Source: Methanobacteriota archaeon (GTDB lineage Archaea > JAADCQ01 > Methanopyri > Methanopyrales > Methanopyraceae). From it: a stretch of DNA of 55,942 nt. A program made the position numbers and the translations under genes. Shown one piece after another: positions 8,371-16,908 of this stretch. How positions within the stretch are numbered: the first letter of the stretch is position 1; every line of letters begins with the position of its first letter. The notes under the pieces are model-generated. The model saw only the letters and a list, made by a program, of their open reading frames with translations, was not told the origin of the DNA and ran no database searches. Location of the stretch: contig JAMOPY010000015.1 of the NCBI GenBank assembly GCA_027064305.1, forward strand, positions 1 through 55,942, in the 5' to 3' direction.

Positions 8371-9423
8371 CTAGTTCTCCCCGAGATCCCGGACCACGCC
8401 GACCGCGGCCGGTTCGGTCCCCACGGTCAGCAGGAACCGGTCGCCCGGTTCCGCCACGACCTCACGGTCCAGCCGGAGCCTAGCCCGGGCCACGTTGTGC
8501 CCCTCCGCGTAGGGTCGGAGCGTGTCCGTGCCCGCGTCCGTCTCGATCTCGGTGAACCGAGCGTTCGCGGCGGCCGAGAGCACGTGCACCTTCACCATGC
8601 TGCCCGGTCGGAGCTTCGCCCCGATGGATAGTACCTCCGCCTCCAGCGACTCGGTCGTCGTCAGGTCCTCCCCCAGGTGCATGCCCCGGGTCACCGAGAC
8701 GTCCTCATCCACCCTCAGCCTGGCCCGGAAGGGCACGCCCGGCCGGGGCTCGGGGTCGAGCTCTACCACCTCCGCCTCCTCTCCGCCCGGGTAGACGCGG
8801 ACGGTGCCACCGAGGCGGCCGCGGTCCAGCACGCAGAACGCGTCCACGAGCCTGTCCTCCACCCGCCGGGTCGACTCGATGGGGGCCCGGGGCGGGCCCT
8901 CGGGCTCGGGTCGCGGGGGCTCCTCGAGCCCGGCCAGCGCGTCCAGGAGCTCCTCGGCTCCCTCCCCGGTCTTCGCCGAGACGAGGATTGGTTCGCACAC
9001 GGTCTCCGCGCCCAGCAGGTCGAGCAGTTCCGTGGCGTCCTCGGCCACCTTCCGCGCGCGCTCGTCGCTCACCAGGTCGACCTTGTTCACGACCGGGACG
9101 ATCCTGGCCCCGTAGAACGAGACGATGAGCGCGTGGTCGATGGTGCCGGGGCACGGGCCCTCGTCGGCCGCGATGACGAGGATCGCGTAGTCCGCGCTCC
9201 AGGCGGCGGCCAGCATGTTGCGGATGTAGTCCCGGTGCCCCGGCACGTCCACCAGGGAGATCGTCGTTCCCTCCAGCTTCAGGAAGGCCCGCGCTGGTTC
9301 GATGGTCACTCCCATCTTCCGCTCGTGGGGTAGTCGGTCCAGCCACTCCCCCGTGAGGGCCTTGATTAGCGTCGTTTTACCGTGGTTGAAGTGTCCGCAG
9401 ACGACCACGTTGACCAGCCTCAT
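8371..9423 (-). CDS. SelB/EF1A-like translational GTPase lacking a C-terminal extension
   Basis: A 350-residue GTPase with elongation-factor motifs: G1 GHFNHGKT (10-17), G3 DVPGH (59-63), G4 NKVD (113-116) and G5 SAKTG, then two short beta-rich domains like EF-Tu domains II and III. True SelB proteins carry an additional C-terminal domain, which is absent. Archaea also have a SelB-like subfamily (SelBL) without proven role; this protein may belong there. No selenoprotein signature was noticed nearby. GTPase identity is firm; the translational substrate is uncertain. Confidence 0.82.
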   Translation of the reverse strand: MRLVNVVVCGHFNHGKTTLIKALTGEWLDRLPHERKMGVTIEPARAFLKLEGTTISLVDVPGHRDYIRNMLAAAWSADYAILVIAADEGPCPGTIDHALIVSFYGARIVPVVNKVDLVSDERARKVAEDATELLDLLGAETVCEPILVSAKTGEGAEELLDALAGLEEPPRPEPEGPPRAPIESTRRVEDRLVDAFCVLDRGRLGGTVRVYPGGEEAEVVELDPEPRPGVPFRARLRVDEDVSVTRGMHLGEDLTTTESLEAEVLSIGAKLRPGSMVKVHVLSAAANARFTEIETDAGTDTLRPYAEGHNVARARLRLDREVVAEPGDRFLLTVGTEPAAVGVVRDLGEN

Positions 9424-9457
9424 GCGAGGCCCTCCCCGGTTCGCCGCGCGACCGGGT

Positions 9458-9483
9458 TTCGTTATGGTGGTCGTAACGATTGG
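9458..9483. repeat. Dispersed palindrome, copy 1
   Basis: The sequence TTCGTTATGG-TGG-TCGTAACGATTGG lies between the aroB' stop and the SelB-like start. Arms TCGTTATG and CGTAACGA pair with one G/T mismatch. It shares TGGTCGTAACGATTGG with the copy at 19149. Possible roles are a transcript-end hairpin or a protein-binding site. Confidence 0.65.
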
Positions 9484-9502
9484 TCGGGGGGCGTTGGGGG
9501 GC

Positions 9503-10708
9503 CTACTTCTCGATGATGGTCTCCTCGACCTCCATGCCGAAGTGGCGGCCCTTGCGCTCGTCGGTCTCGACGTAGGCGAGGACCTTGTCGCCGGGCTTGA
9601 GGTCGACGACGGAGACGGGCTCGCCGTCCTCGCGGACGAGGTGGATGGTCTCGGCGTTCTGGACGATGGTCTGGAGCTCGATGCCCTCGTACTCGGCCTT
9701 GATCAGTAGGAGTGGGCGCTTCTCGATCTTGAGGCGGCCGACGACGGCGGTGCGGGCGTTGCCCTCCCGGTCGACGACGAGGACTTCGTCGCCGGGCTCG
9801 AGCTCGGCGAGGTACTTGGTTCGGCCGCCGGGGACGCGGATGTACGCGTGGACGGGGCCGGCGTTGACGCGGAAGGGTCGGGGCTCGACGTAGGGGTTGT
9901 CGAGGCTCTCGCTGTGGATGAGGAACATGCCGTGGGCGGTGGAGCCGACGAGCATGCCCTCGCCTTCCTCCATGAGGGTGCAGGTGTCGACGCAGACGCG
10001 GTCGCCCTTGCCGATGGGCTCGATCTCCTTGATCTCGACGGGGACGAGCTCGAACCGCTCGGCGGTGACCTCCTCGGCCACCTCGGCCGTCTTCTTGATC
10101 TCGCCCGGCTCGATGCGCTGGGCGTCTAGGAGGACTCCGTCGGCGCCGACCTCGAGGGTCTCGAAGGCGATCTTGGCCTCCTCCGCGTCGCGGGCGCCGG
10201 CGATGAGTCGGGTGGGCTCGTCCTGGAGCTCGGCGATCAGGTTCTCGAGGGGGATGATCTTCCAGTCGCGGCCGATGGTGATGAGGTACTCGGGCTCGAG
10301 CTCCCGGGCGATCTCGGCGGCGAAGCGCTCGTAGGGCTTGTCCCGGATCTCGACGTACTCGGCGACCTCGTACCCCTGCTCCCGGGCGCGCCGGAGGAGC
10401 TCCGCGTCGACGGACTCGCTCACGTCCTCCGGCAGGTCGATCGTGCCGTCACCCTCGCCCCGGACGCCGACGATGACGAGGTCGGCGTCCACGTCTTCCA
10501 GCTCGTCGAGGGCGAGGTCGGGGGAGCCGCCCTCGGCGGCGAGCGGGACGGCGACCTTGACGTTGCCCAGCTCCTTGACCTTCTCCACCTCCTCCGGGAG
10601 GCAGACGATCACGTCGGCGCCGGCCTCGAGGGCCTCGGTGACGAAGGGCTTCTTCTCCTCCCACGAGGCCTCGTGCGCGATGGAGACCCAGATCTCCTTC
10701 TCGGCCAT
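9503..10708 (-). CDS. aroB': 3-dehydroquinate synthase II (AroB')
   Basis: A 401-residue archaeal enzyme of the alternative shikimate entry. It oxidatively deaminates and cyclises 2-amino-3,7-dideoxy-D-threo-hept-6-ulosonate (ADH) to 3-dehydroquinate using NAD, replacing classical AroB. The length and the sequence (an N-terminal EIWVSIAHEASWEEKK, then VDTCTLMEEGEGMLVGS and EVEETIIEK at the end) match the MJ1249 family. It starts with ATG 4 bases after aroA', its partner enzyme. Cytoplasmic; feeds aromatic amino acid synthesis. Confidence 0.94.
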   Translation of the reverse strand: MAEKEIWVSIAHEASWEEKKPFVTEALEAGADVIVCLPEEVEKVKELGNVKVAVPLAAEGGSPDLALDELEDVDADLVIVGVRGEGDGTIDLPEDVSESVDAELLRRAREQGYEVAEYVEIRDKPYERFAAEIARELEPEYLITIGRDWKIIPLENLIAELQDEPTRLIAGARDAEEAKIAFETLEVGADGVLLDAQRIEPGEIKKTAEVAEEVTAERFELVPVEIKEIEPIGKGDRVCVDTCTLMEEGEGMLVGSTAHGMFLIHSESLDNPYVEPRPFRVNAGPVHAYIRVPGGRTKYLAELEPGDEVLVVDREGNARTAVVGRLKIEKRPLLLIKAEYEGIELQTIVQNAETIHLVREDGEPVSVVDLKPGDKVLAYVETDERKGRHFGMEVEETIIEK

Positions 10709-10712
10709 TCGA

Positions 10713-11537
10713 TCACACCCGCTCGAGCTCCTTCTTGGCCTCCTCCACGTCGGCCTCCTCGTGGATGATGCGCGCGATGGCCCGCGTCATCGCCTCGCGC
10801 ATGCGCGGGGACTTGTGCGCGAAGATGTTCCGGCCGATGGCCGCGCCCGCGGCGCCCGCCTCGATCGCGCCCTTCACCATCTCGAGGATCTCCTCCGGCG
10901 TGTCCGCCTTCGGCCCGCCCGCGATGACCACCGGGACCGGGCAGCCCTTCACCACTTCCTTGAAGGAGTCGGGGTCGCCCGTGTAGTTCGTCTTGACGAT
11001 GTCCGCGCCCAGCTCCGCGCCCACGCGGGCCGCGTGCTTCACGTACTCCACGTCGAACTCATCCTCCACCTTCGGGCCGCGCGGGTACATCATCGCGACC
11101 AGCGGCATGCCCCACTCCTCGCACTTCCGGGCGACCTCACCCAGCTTCTGCAGCATCTCCGGCTCCTCCTCCGCCCCCACGTTCACGTGCACGCTGACCG
11201 CGTCCGCGCCCAGCCGGATCGCCTCCTCCACGTCCGCCACCTGCACCTTGTAGTTCGGGTCCGGGCCCAGCTCCGTGCTCGCGGAGAGGTGCACGATCAG
11301 CCCCACGTCGCGCCCGTACCCGCGGTGACCCGCGCGCACCATCCCCTTGTGCATCAGGACCGCGTTGGCGCCGCCCCGGGCCACCGCATCCACCGTCTCC
11401 TCCAGGTTCTTCAGGCCCGTAATCGGCCCCATCGTCACCCCGTGGTCCATCGGCACGATCAGCGTCCGGCCCGTCTCACGGTCCATGATCCGCTCCATCC
11501 GAATCCGCTTCCCGATGTGACCAACCGGACCCTCCAA
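10713..11537 (-). CDS. aroA': 2-amino-3,7-dideoxy-D-threo-hept-6-ulosonate synthase (AroA')
   Basis: A 274-residue class I aldolase-type TIM barrel matching MJ0400. It performs the transaldolase step that makes ADH for AroB'. Diagnostic segments: [36 protein letters not shown] (Schiff-base lysine) and [11 protein letters not shown]. The start chosen is TTG at 11537, one base after the stop of the winged-helix gene and with GGGGAGGG upstream; a longer frame exists but would overlap that gene entirely. Co-transcription with the upstream feo genes is possible from the tight spacing. Confidence 0.93.
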   Translation of the reverse strand: MEGPVGHIGKRIRMERIMDRETGRTLIVPMDHGVTMGPITGLKNLEETVDAVARGGANAVLMHKGMVRAGHRGYGRDVGLIVHLSASTELGPDPNYKVQVADVEEAIRLGADAVSVHVNVGAEEEPEMLQKLGEVARKCEEWGMPLVAMMYPRGPKVEDEFDVEYVKHAARVGAELGADIVKTNYTGDPDSFKEVVKGCPVPVVIAGGPKADTPEEILEMVKGAIEAGAAGAAIGRNIFAHKSPRMREAMTRAIARIIHEEADVEEAKKELERV

Positions 11538-11538
11538 C

Positions 11539-11910
11539 CTAACCCTCCCCCTGCGTGCGATCCATACGATCCAGCAGGAGCTCGTAGCGCCGTAGGAGCG
11601 CGTCGAACCGCTCGCGCAGGTCCCGAAGCTCCCTGACCAGGTCTCGCACCCGCTCCGGGGCCTCCTCCGTGAGCACGGCCCCGCGCGGGGAGGGCCGAAT
11701 GATCCCCTCACGCTCGAGCGTGCGGAGGGAGTAGCGGACCTTGTGCCACTCCATCCCGGAAAGCTCGGAGAGGCGCTCGATCCCCACCGGCTCGTGGTCC
11801 GAGACGAGCTCCAGCACCCGGGCATGCCGCTCCAGGACCCGCAGCGCCTCCCGGAGCGACTCCAGCACCGCTGAGCTCCCCGGACCCTGCTCCGTGCTAG
11901 CAAGTAGCAT
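11539..11910 (-). CDS. Winged-helix DNA-binding protein with C-terminal coiled coil
   Basis: A 123-residue protein. The middle part carries a helix-turn-helix of winged type ([20 protein letters not shown], then LREGII-like wing residues), flanked by a helical N-terminus and a heptad-rich C-terminal helix likely to dimerise. The start is ATG 11910, 17 bases after feoB; a longer frame running into feoB has no support. It lies between feoB and aroA', so it could be a FeoC-like or local regulator. It is not a DtxR protein by sequence. A palindrome covers its own start codon. Confidence 0.75.
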   Translation of the reverse strand: MLLASTEQGPGSSAVLESLREALRVLERHARVLELVSDHEPVGIERLSELSGMEWHKVRYSLRTLEREGIIRPSPRGAVLTEEAPERVRDLVRELRDLRERFDALLRRYELLLDRMDRTQGEG

Positions 11911-11921
11911 GGACGATGCTA
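11905..11921. promoter_or_regulatory. Palindrome TAGCAT-N5-ATGCTA over a start codon
   Basis: A perfect 6-bp inverted repeat with 5-base spacer contains the ATG of the winged-helix gene. In the mRNA it can form a hairpin that hides the start codon; as DNA it could be an operator for autoregulation. On the mRNA strand a T7 run immediately precedes it, which could also end feoB transcripts. Arms seen; function inferred. Confidence 0.5.
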
Positions 11922-11927
11922 AAAAAA

Positions 11928-13871
11928 TTATGCCACGGAGAGCGCCAGGTGCGCCAGCCCCCCGACCAGGGTGGCCACGCCCAGGTTCAGGGCGACGGAA
12001 AGCGCGGTTAGGCGCGCCGACCCGGTCTCCGAGTAGATCGCGCCGATCGTGGACGCGCACGGGATGTAGAGGGTGCTCACCAGGGCCAGGACGTACGCCT
12101 GGGCCGGGGCCAGCCGCAGGTGCAGGGTCTTGATCGTGGAGACGACCGTCTCCTTCGCCAGCACCCCCGTCAGCAGGGCCACCGCGCTGCCCCAGTCCAG
12201 CCCGAAGAGCGCCCCGGTCACCGGCTCCAGAGCCCTTCCGATCACCTCCACCGCGCTACCGTGGCCGAGCGGGGCCGGGTACTGGGTGAGCGCCCAGATG
12301 GCGATCGAGGCGGCGAGGATTACGGTGCCCGCCTTCCGCAGGAACTCGTTGGACCGCAGCCAGGTCACCCGGAACACGGTCCCAGGGTGCGGGCGCCGCA
12401 TCCTCGGGAGCTCGACCACCGTCCCCGCGTGGGGCTCGATTGGCCCGTACAGGAGCCGGTGCAGGAGCGCGGCGGTCCCGAGGAAGGTGAGGAGGGCGAT
12501 CGCGTAGATGGAGACGGCCGCGGGCACCCGCCACGGGTCGGGGAGGTGGCCGGTGAGGTAGGCGATCACCGTGAGCCGGGCGCTGCACGGCACGGCGGGG
12601 AGGGCGAGGACGGTCACCGTCAGCGCCCTCGGGTCGTCGATGATCCGGGCGCCCGTGACCCCCGGCACGTTGCAAGCGAGGGAGAGCGCGGCGGGGAAGA
12701 CGGACTTTCCGTGCAGGCCGAACCGGGAGAGCGGCCCGGAGAGGAGCGCGGCGACCCGGGCCGTGTACCCCGTGTCCTCGAGCGCGGTGAGCAGCAGGGT
12801 CATGATCAGGATGTACGGGTACATGGCCAGCACCGCGCCCACGCCCGCAAAGACCCCGTCCCCCAGGAGCCCGCCCCAGGGGTCCGGCAGGGCGCGCCTC
12901 GCCCAGTCTCCAAGGGCGTCGAACGCGTCCTCCAGCGGCTCGGCCAGCAGGTCACCCAAGTAGAAGGAGAGGGCGAACACGCCCGACAGGACCACGCCCG
13001 CGAGGAGCCCGCCCCAGAGCGGGTGGACGAGCACGCGGTCCAGCCGCGCCTGACGGTCGAGCGCGGGGCGCCCGGAGACGGCCGCGCGCACGATCTCGGA
13101 GGCCAGGTCATCCCGCGCCCGCTTGATCTCGGCGCGGGGATCCCGGCCCAGCGCCTCGCTCAGCTCCCGGTGCAACCGCTCGACCCGCTCGGATAGATCC
13201 CCACCCAGCCGCTCCGCCAGGTCCACGTCACCCTCCAGGAGCTTGATCGCGAGTCCCCGGGCCCGCTCCCGGGGCTCTCCCAGCCCGCGCTCCAGCTCCT
13301 CTGCGAGCCGGCGCACGGCGACCAGGATGGGTCGGGGATACTCCGCCCGAGGCGGGTCCGGCTCGATTCGGCCCTCCGCCACGTCGGCGATCGCCCGCTT
13401 GAGCCGCCGGATCCCGGTCCCGCGCTTGGCTGAGAGTGGCACGACAGGCACGCGGAGCCGGCGCTCCAGGGTCTGGGCGTCCACGCTCAGGCCCAGCCGC
13501 TCGGCCTCGTCCATCATGTTAACCGCGAGCACGAGGTGAGTGTGCCCGAGCTCGGCGATCTCCAGGAGGAGGGAGACGCCCCGGACGAGGTTCAGCGCGT
13601 CGGCCACCACGACGATCACGTCCGGGTGCTCGTCGAGCCGGCCGAGGAGCACGTCCCGCGTGATGCGCTGGTCCTCCGAGGTCGTGACGAGGCTGTACGT
13701 GCCGGGCAGGTCGACCACCCGGTACCGGGAACCCCGGAACTCGTACACGCAGGTCCGGCGTTCGACGGTGACCCCGGCCCAGTTCCCCACCTCGAGGGAG
13801 GTGCGGCAGAGCCGGGACATGATCGTCGTCTTGCCCACGTTCGGCGGTCCCACGAGCGCTACAACCCGCAT
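11928..13871 (-). CDS. feoB: Ferrous iron transporter FeoB
   Basis: A 647-residue membrane protein that imports Fe(II). The N-terminal G domain has G1 GPPNVGKT (8-15), G3 DLPGTYS (54-60) and G4 NMMD (118-121). A helical spacer follows, then a multi-span membrane part with the gate-like motifs PVPCSARL and a second CASTIGA segment near the C-terminus. ATG start 10 bases after feoA. Iron regulation is expected from the DtxR-type palindrome before feoA. Length is typical of archaeal FeoB. Confidence 0.96.
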   Translation of the reverse strand: MRVVALVGPPNVGKTTIMSRLCRTSLEVGNWAGVTVERRTCVYEFRGSRYRVVDLPGTYSLVTTSEDQRITRDVLLGRLDEHPDVIVVVADALNLVRGVSLLLEIAELGHTHLVLAVNMMDEAERLGLSVDAQTLERRLRVPVVPLSAKRGTGIRRLKRAIADVAEGRIEPDPPRAEYPRPILVAVRRLAEELERGLGEPRERARGLAIKLLEGDVDLAERLGGDLSERVERLHRELSEALGRDPRAEIKRARDDLASEIVRAAVSGRPALDRQARLDRVLVHPLWGGLLAGVVLSGVFALSFYLGDLLAEPLEDAFDALGDWARRALPDPWGGLLGDGVFAGVGAVLAMYPYILIMTLLLTALEDTGYTARVAALLSGPLSRFGLHGKSVFPAALSLACNVPGVTGARIIDDPRALTVTVLALPAVPCSARLTVIAYLTGHLPDPWRVPAAVSIYAIALLTFLGTAALLHRLLYGPIEPHAGTVVELPRMRRPHPGTVFRVTWLRSNEFLRKAGTVILAASIAIWALTQYPAPLGHGSAVEVIGRALEPVTGALFGLDWGSAVALLTGVLAKETVVSTIKTLHLRLAPAQAYVLALVSTLYIPCASTIGAIYSETGSARLTALSVALNLGVATLVGGLAHLALSVA

Positions 13872-13881
13872 TCCGGTCCCC

Positions 13882-14109
13882 CTACTCCTCTTCCTCCACG
13901 AGAACCTTGAACGCGAGGCCGCGGCCGATCGAGAACGTGCCCCCCTCGGTGCGGACCACGACCGGGCCCGGGCCGGAGCGGATCACCTCCACCCGAGCGC
14001 CCGGCCGTAGCCCGAGGTTGTACAGCATGGCGGCCGCGCCCCGGCCCGCCACCACGTCCACGATGCGGACCGTGCGGCCCTCCTCCACCTCCGCCAGCGA
14101 CTTCGGCAA
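13882..14109 (-). CDS. feoA: FeoA SH3-like protein
   Basis: A 75-residue cytosolic FeoA domain that supports FeoB-mediated iron uptake. It contains the family pattern LAEVEEGRTVRIV, then LYNLGLRPGARVEVI and a final GRGLAFKVLV. The start is TTG at 14109, the first start codon downstream of the operator and giving a normal-length FeoA. First gene of feoA-feoB. Confidence 0.92.
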   Translation of the reverse strand: MPKSLAEVEEGRTVRIVDVVAGRGAAAMLYNLGLRPGARVEVIRSGPGPVVVRTEGGTFSIGRGLAFKVLVEEEE

Positions 14110-14130
14110 GCTCCCGGCTCCCCGCGGCGT

Positions 14131-14164
14131 GTTAGGCCGCCCTAACGGGCCCTCATTATATAAT
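14131..14164 (-). promoter_or_regulatory. feoA promoter: TATA box and DtxR-type operator
   Basis: A TATA box ATTATATAAT (14155-14164) overlaps the end of the upstream minus-strand gene. Nine bases further lies GTTAGG-CCGC-CCTAAC (14131-14146), a perfect inverted repeat with the same half-sites and spacer length as at 5744-5759. It overlaps the probable transcription start, a repressor position. With feoA/feoB downstream, a DtxR/MDR1-type iron regulator is the likely ligand. Confidence 0.78.
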
Positions 14165-15496
14165 CTTCGCCCACAGGGCCGCGTTCCGCAGCGCCCGCAC
14201 CGCCCGCTCCGGCGAGGGGAACGTCGGCACGCCCGCCTCCTCCAGCGTCCGCACGCCCACCGCCACCGAGTGCCGCCCCATCCACACCCCCAGCACGGGT
14301 CCGGGGAACTCCTCCGCGAACTCCGCCACCACCCGGGCCGTTCGCGCCGGCTCGGTCACGCTCTGCGGGGTCAGGATCACGATCACCGCCCCGTACCGGT
14401 CCGGGTCCGCGAACTCCTCCAGCGCGACCCGGTACCGCTCCGCGTCCGCGTCCCCCAGCACGTCCACCGGGTTCCCCGTCGCCGCCTCCTCCGGCAGGAC
14501 GGACGGGTCACCGTCCGGCTCCGGCAGCCTGAACCCCGACTCGTGCAGCGCGTCCGCCGCGAGGATCCCCCCGCCCCCCGCGTTCGTCACCACGAGCACC
14601 CGGTCCGAGCGCGGCGGGCCCGCCTTCGCCAGGAGCTTCGCCGTGTCGAACGCCTCCTCGAATCCCTCCACGAAGATCCCGCCACACTGCTCGATCACTC
14701 CCCGGTACACCTCGCCCGAGCCCGCCAGCGAGCCCGTGTGCGTGCTCACCGCCTCCGCGCCCGCCTCCGTCCGACCCCCCTTCAGCACGATCACCGGCTT
14801 CCGTCCCGCGCACGCGGATAGCGCCTCCGCGAACGCGTCCCCGTCCTTCACCCCCTCCAGGTAGAGGACCACCACGTCCGTCTCCTCATCCCCGGCCAGG
14901 TACTCCAGGAAGTCCGGGAAGTCCAGGTCCGCCGCGTTCCCCAGGCTCACGAACTTGCTGAACCCCACCCCGATCGCGCCCACGTCCCCCGAGGAGAACC
15001 AGTCGATGACCGACGTCGCCAGCGCCCCGCTCTGCGACACGAACGCGATGCTCCCCGCCGGCGGCATCTCCGCCGCGAACGAGGCGTTCAGCCCGGACCG
15101 CGCGTTGATGATCCCCAGGCAGTTCGGGCCCACGATCCGCACGCCCGCCTCCCGCGCCGCCCGCACCAGCTCCCGCTCCAGCTCCTCGTTCCCCGCCTCC
15201 GAGAAGCCCGCCGAGATGACCACGCAGTACTTGACGCCCGCCTCCCCCGCCTCGCGCACGATCTCCGGCACGATCGGCGCGGGCACGACGATCACGGCCA
15301 GGTCCACCGGCCCCGGCACCTCCGAGAGCGACGGGTAGCACCGCACGCCCAGGATCTCGTCCGCGTGCGGGTTGACCGGGTACACCTCACCCTCGAACCC
15401 GGCGAGCAGGTTCCGCAGCACGCTGTGCCCCACCTTCCGCGGGTCCCGGGACGCCCCCACGACCGCGACCGCGCGCGGCTCGAACAACCGCTCCAA
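14156..15496 (-). CDS. ADP-forming acyl-CoA synthetase, alpha subunit
   Basis: A 446-residue CoA-binding and ligase-CoA protein of the ADP-forming acetyl-CoA synthetase family, which makes ATP from acyl-CoA or the reverse. The N-terminal Rossmann-type CoA-binding domain has VAVVGASRDPRKVGHSV; FVSQSGALATSVIDW marks the second domain; the histidine that is phosphorylated is expected in the STHTGSLAGS segment. No ATP-grasp beta subunit follows, so it should be encoded elsewhere. TTG start abuts the stop of the CBS gene. Substrate specificity unknown. Confidence 0.9.
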   Translation of the reverse strand: MERLFEPRAVAVVGASRDPRKVGHSVLRNLLAGFEGEVYPVNPHADEILGVRCYPSLSEVPGPVDLAVIVVPAPIVPEIVREAGEAGVKYCVVISAGFSEAGNEELERELVRAAREAGVRIVGPNCLGIINARSGLNASFAAEMPPAGSIAFVSQSGALATSVIDWFSSGDVGAIGVGFSKFVSLGNAADLDFPDFLEYLAGDEETDVVVLYLEGVKDGDAFAEALSACAGRKPVIVLKGGRTEAGAEAVSTHTGSLAGSGEVYRGVIEQCGGIFVEGFEEAFDTAKLLAKAGPPRSDRVLVVTNAGGGGILAADALHESGFRLPEPDGDPSVLPEEAATGNPVDVLGDADAERYRVALEEFADPDRYGAVIVILTPQSVTEPARTARVVAEFAEEFPGPVLGVWMGRHSVAVGVRTLEEAGVPTFPSPERAVRALRNAALWAKII

Positions 15497-15901
15497 CTAC
15501 CCCTCCCCCAACAGCGCCCGGATCGCGTCCAGCACCGTCACCACGCCCACCACGCGACCCTCCTCCACGACCACCGCCCGATCCTGACCCGCCGCCGCCA
15601 TCCGATCCAGCACCACCTCCAGCGGCTCGTCCGGACCCGCCTCCACCGCCCGACGCGCCACCTCACCCGCCCGCAGCTCCCGCCACTCCCCGCTCGCCAG
15701 CGCCCAGACCACGTCCACCGACGTCACGATCCCGACCAACCGCCCGTCCTCCACCACCGGCACCCCGTGAATCGACGCCTCCGAGAGCGCCCGCAGCACC
15801 CGCTCCAGCGGTTCGTCCGGCTCCACCGCGATCACGTCCTCAACCATCACGTCCCGCACGCGCACGCCCGGAACCCCCGCCCACCCGCGCCGGCGGATCA
15901 T
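15497..15901 (-). CDS. CBS-domain pair protein
   Basis: A protein of up to 134 residues made of two CBS motifs (DVMVEDVIAVEPDEPLERVL...GIVTSVDVV and a second ending GVVTVLDAIRALL). Such pairs bind adenosine nucleotides and report energy state. The ATG at 15901 lies inside the apparent TATA element, so translation may begin at an internal GTG near 15865, just before the first CBS motif. It directly precedes the acyl-CoA synthetase, and control of that enzyme by AMP/ATP is a reasonable guess. Confidence 0.85.
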   Translation of the reverse strand: MIRRRGWAGVPGVRVRDVMVEDVIAVEPDEPLERVLRALSEASIHGVPVVEDGRLVGIVTSVDVVWALASGEWRELRAGEVARRAVEAGPDEPLEVVLDRMAAAGQDRAVVVEEGRVVGVVTVLDAIRALLGEG

Positions 15902-15907
15902 ATAAGG
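15898..15907. promoter_or_regulatory. Shared divergent TATA element, CBS / ferredoxin
   Basis: TCATATAAGG reads CCTTATATGA on the other strand and so can act both ways. On the plus strand it lies about 35 bases before the ferredoxin TTG at 15941; on the minus strand it sits right over the annotated CBS start. Spacing suggests leaderless or short-leader mRNAs. Confidence 0.5.
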
Positions 15908-15940
15908 TTAGGCGCGCCGAACCCCGGGCGGGGGCTCCCG

Positions 15941-16156
15941 TTGGGCGAGACCCTCGAGGTGGAGACCCCAAGCGCCCGCTTCACCCTCGACACCGACCGG
16001 TGCACCGGGTGCGGCGAGTGCATGGAGGCCTGCCCCACCGGCGCCCTGCTCGTCGCCGAGGCGTACCTCGAGGTCGACGAGAGCCGGTGCCGAGCCTGCG
16101 GCAGCTGCGCCCGCGCCTGCCCCACCGGAGCCCTCCGGATGCAGCCCAGGGCGTGA
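15941..16156 (+). CDS. 2[4Fe-4S] ferredoxin
   Basis: A 71-residue electron carrier with two classic CxxCxxCxxxCP motifs (CTGCGECMEACP and CRACGSCARACP), each followed by TGAL. The start TTG at 15941 gives a normal ferredoxin length and follows GGGCGGGGG; the larger open frame upstream is on the opposite strand of the CBS gene. Redox partner not identifiable from neighbours. Confidence 0.9.
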   Translation: MGETLEVETPSARFTLDTDRCTGCGECMEACPTGALLVAEAYLEVDESRCRACGSCARACPTGALRMQPRA

Positions 16157-16199
16157 TTACTTACCAGCCCCCGGCCCGGCGGGGCCGGGGTGGCCCGCC

Positions 16200-16904
16200 C
16201 TGACCGCGACCCGCAGGCCCACCAAGGGGGAGCTTCGGGAGCTGGAGGAGGTCCTGCGGGAGCTCACCGGCTCCGACCTCGGGATCCGGGACCGCGAGGT
16301 CACGATCGAGCGCATCCGCGGCCCCATCCGCGCCGAGCGCGTGTTCCTGGACGGCCGCCCCATCCTCACGATCACCTTCGACCCCTGGACCGCCTCCTGC
16401 GCGTACACCCTCACCCCGCACGGCGCCCGCGAGGCCGAGCGGATCACCGGCGAACGACCCGAGCGCCGCCACCTCGTGCGCAAGGATCCCCACGGCCTCC
16501 TCGACTTCGAACTCACCGGAACCAAGCGCGACCTCGAGCGCGCCATCCACCGCACCCTTGAGGCCTGCGACGTGGACGTCCTCGAGCTCCGGACCGCGAC
16601 CGAGCGCGTCCACGGGGTCGAGCTCACCGGCCTCGCCCTCTACACCGCCCGCGAGTACCTGTACGTCGACGTCATCCCACCCGACCCGGCCGGCCGCCCC
16701 AACCCCGTCAACGCCGTCGCCCGGCTCCTCCACGCCTTCACCGGCGAGGAGACCGAGCCCTGGACCCACCCCGAGTACCGCTTCCTCGGCGTCCGACCCG
16801 TCCAGGACGGTAAGGAGGCCACCGCCGCCCTCCGCGACGCGACCGTCACCTTCCGCGCCACCCTCACCCCGCGCGGCCTCCAACTCCGCGCCCACCGGGG
16901 GTAA
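16200..16904 (+). CDS. Protein of unknown function upstream of HARP
   Basis: An uncharacterised soluble protein. From an atypical CTG at 16200, preceded by GGGGTGG, it would have 234 residues and start with a charged helix (ELRELEEVLRELTG). The first standard start, GTG 16341, gives 187 residues but discards a sequence that looks coding. No ATG, GTG or TTG lies in frame between. The C-terminal part contains PNPVNAVARLLHAFTG and THPEYRFLGVRPVQDGKEA. The stop lies 4 bases before HARP, so it is likely co-transcribed. Its third-codon C bias matches HARP, which supports a real gene. Confidence 0.65.
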   Translation: MTATRRPTKGELRELEEVLRELTGSDLGIRDREVTIERIRGPIRAERVFLDGRPILTITFDPWTASCAYTLTPHGAREAERITGERPERRHLVRKDPHGLLDFELTGTKRDLERAIHRTLEACDVDVLELRTATERVHGVELTGLALYTAREYLYVDVIPPDPAGRPNPVNAVARLLHAFTGEETEPWTHPEYRFLGVRPVQDGKEATAALRDATVTFRATLTPRGLQLRAHRG

Positions 16905-16908
16905 CCCC

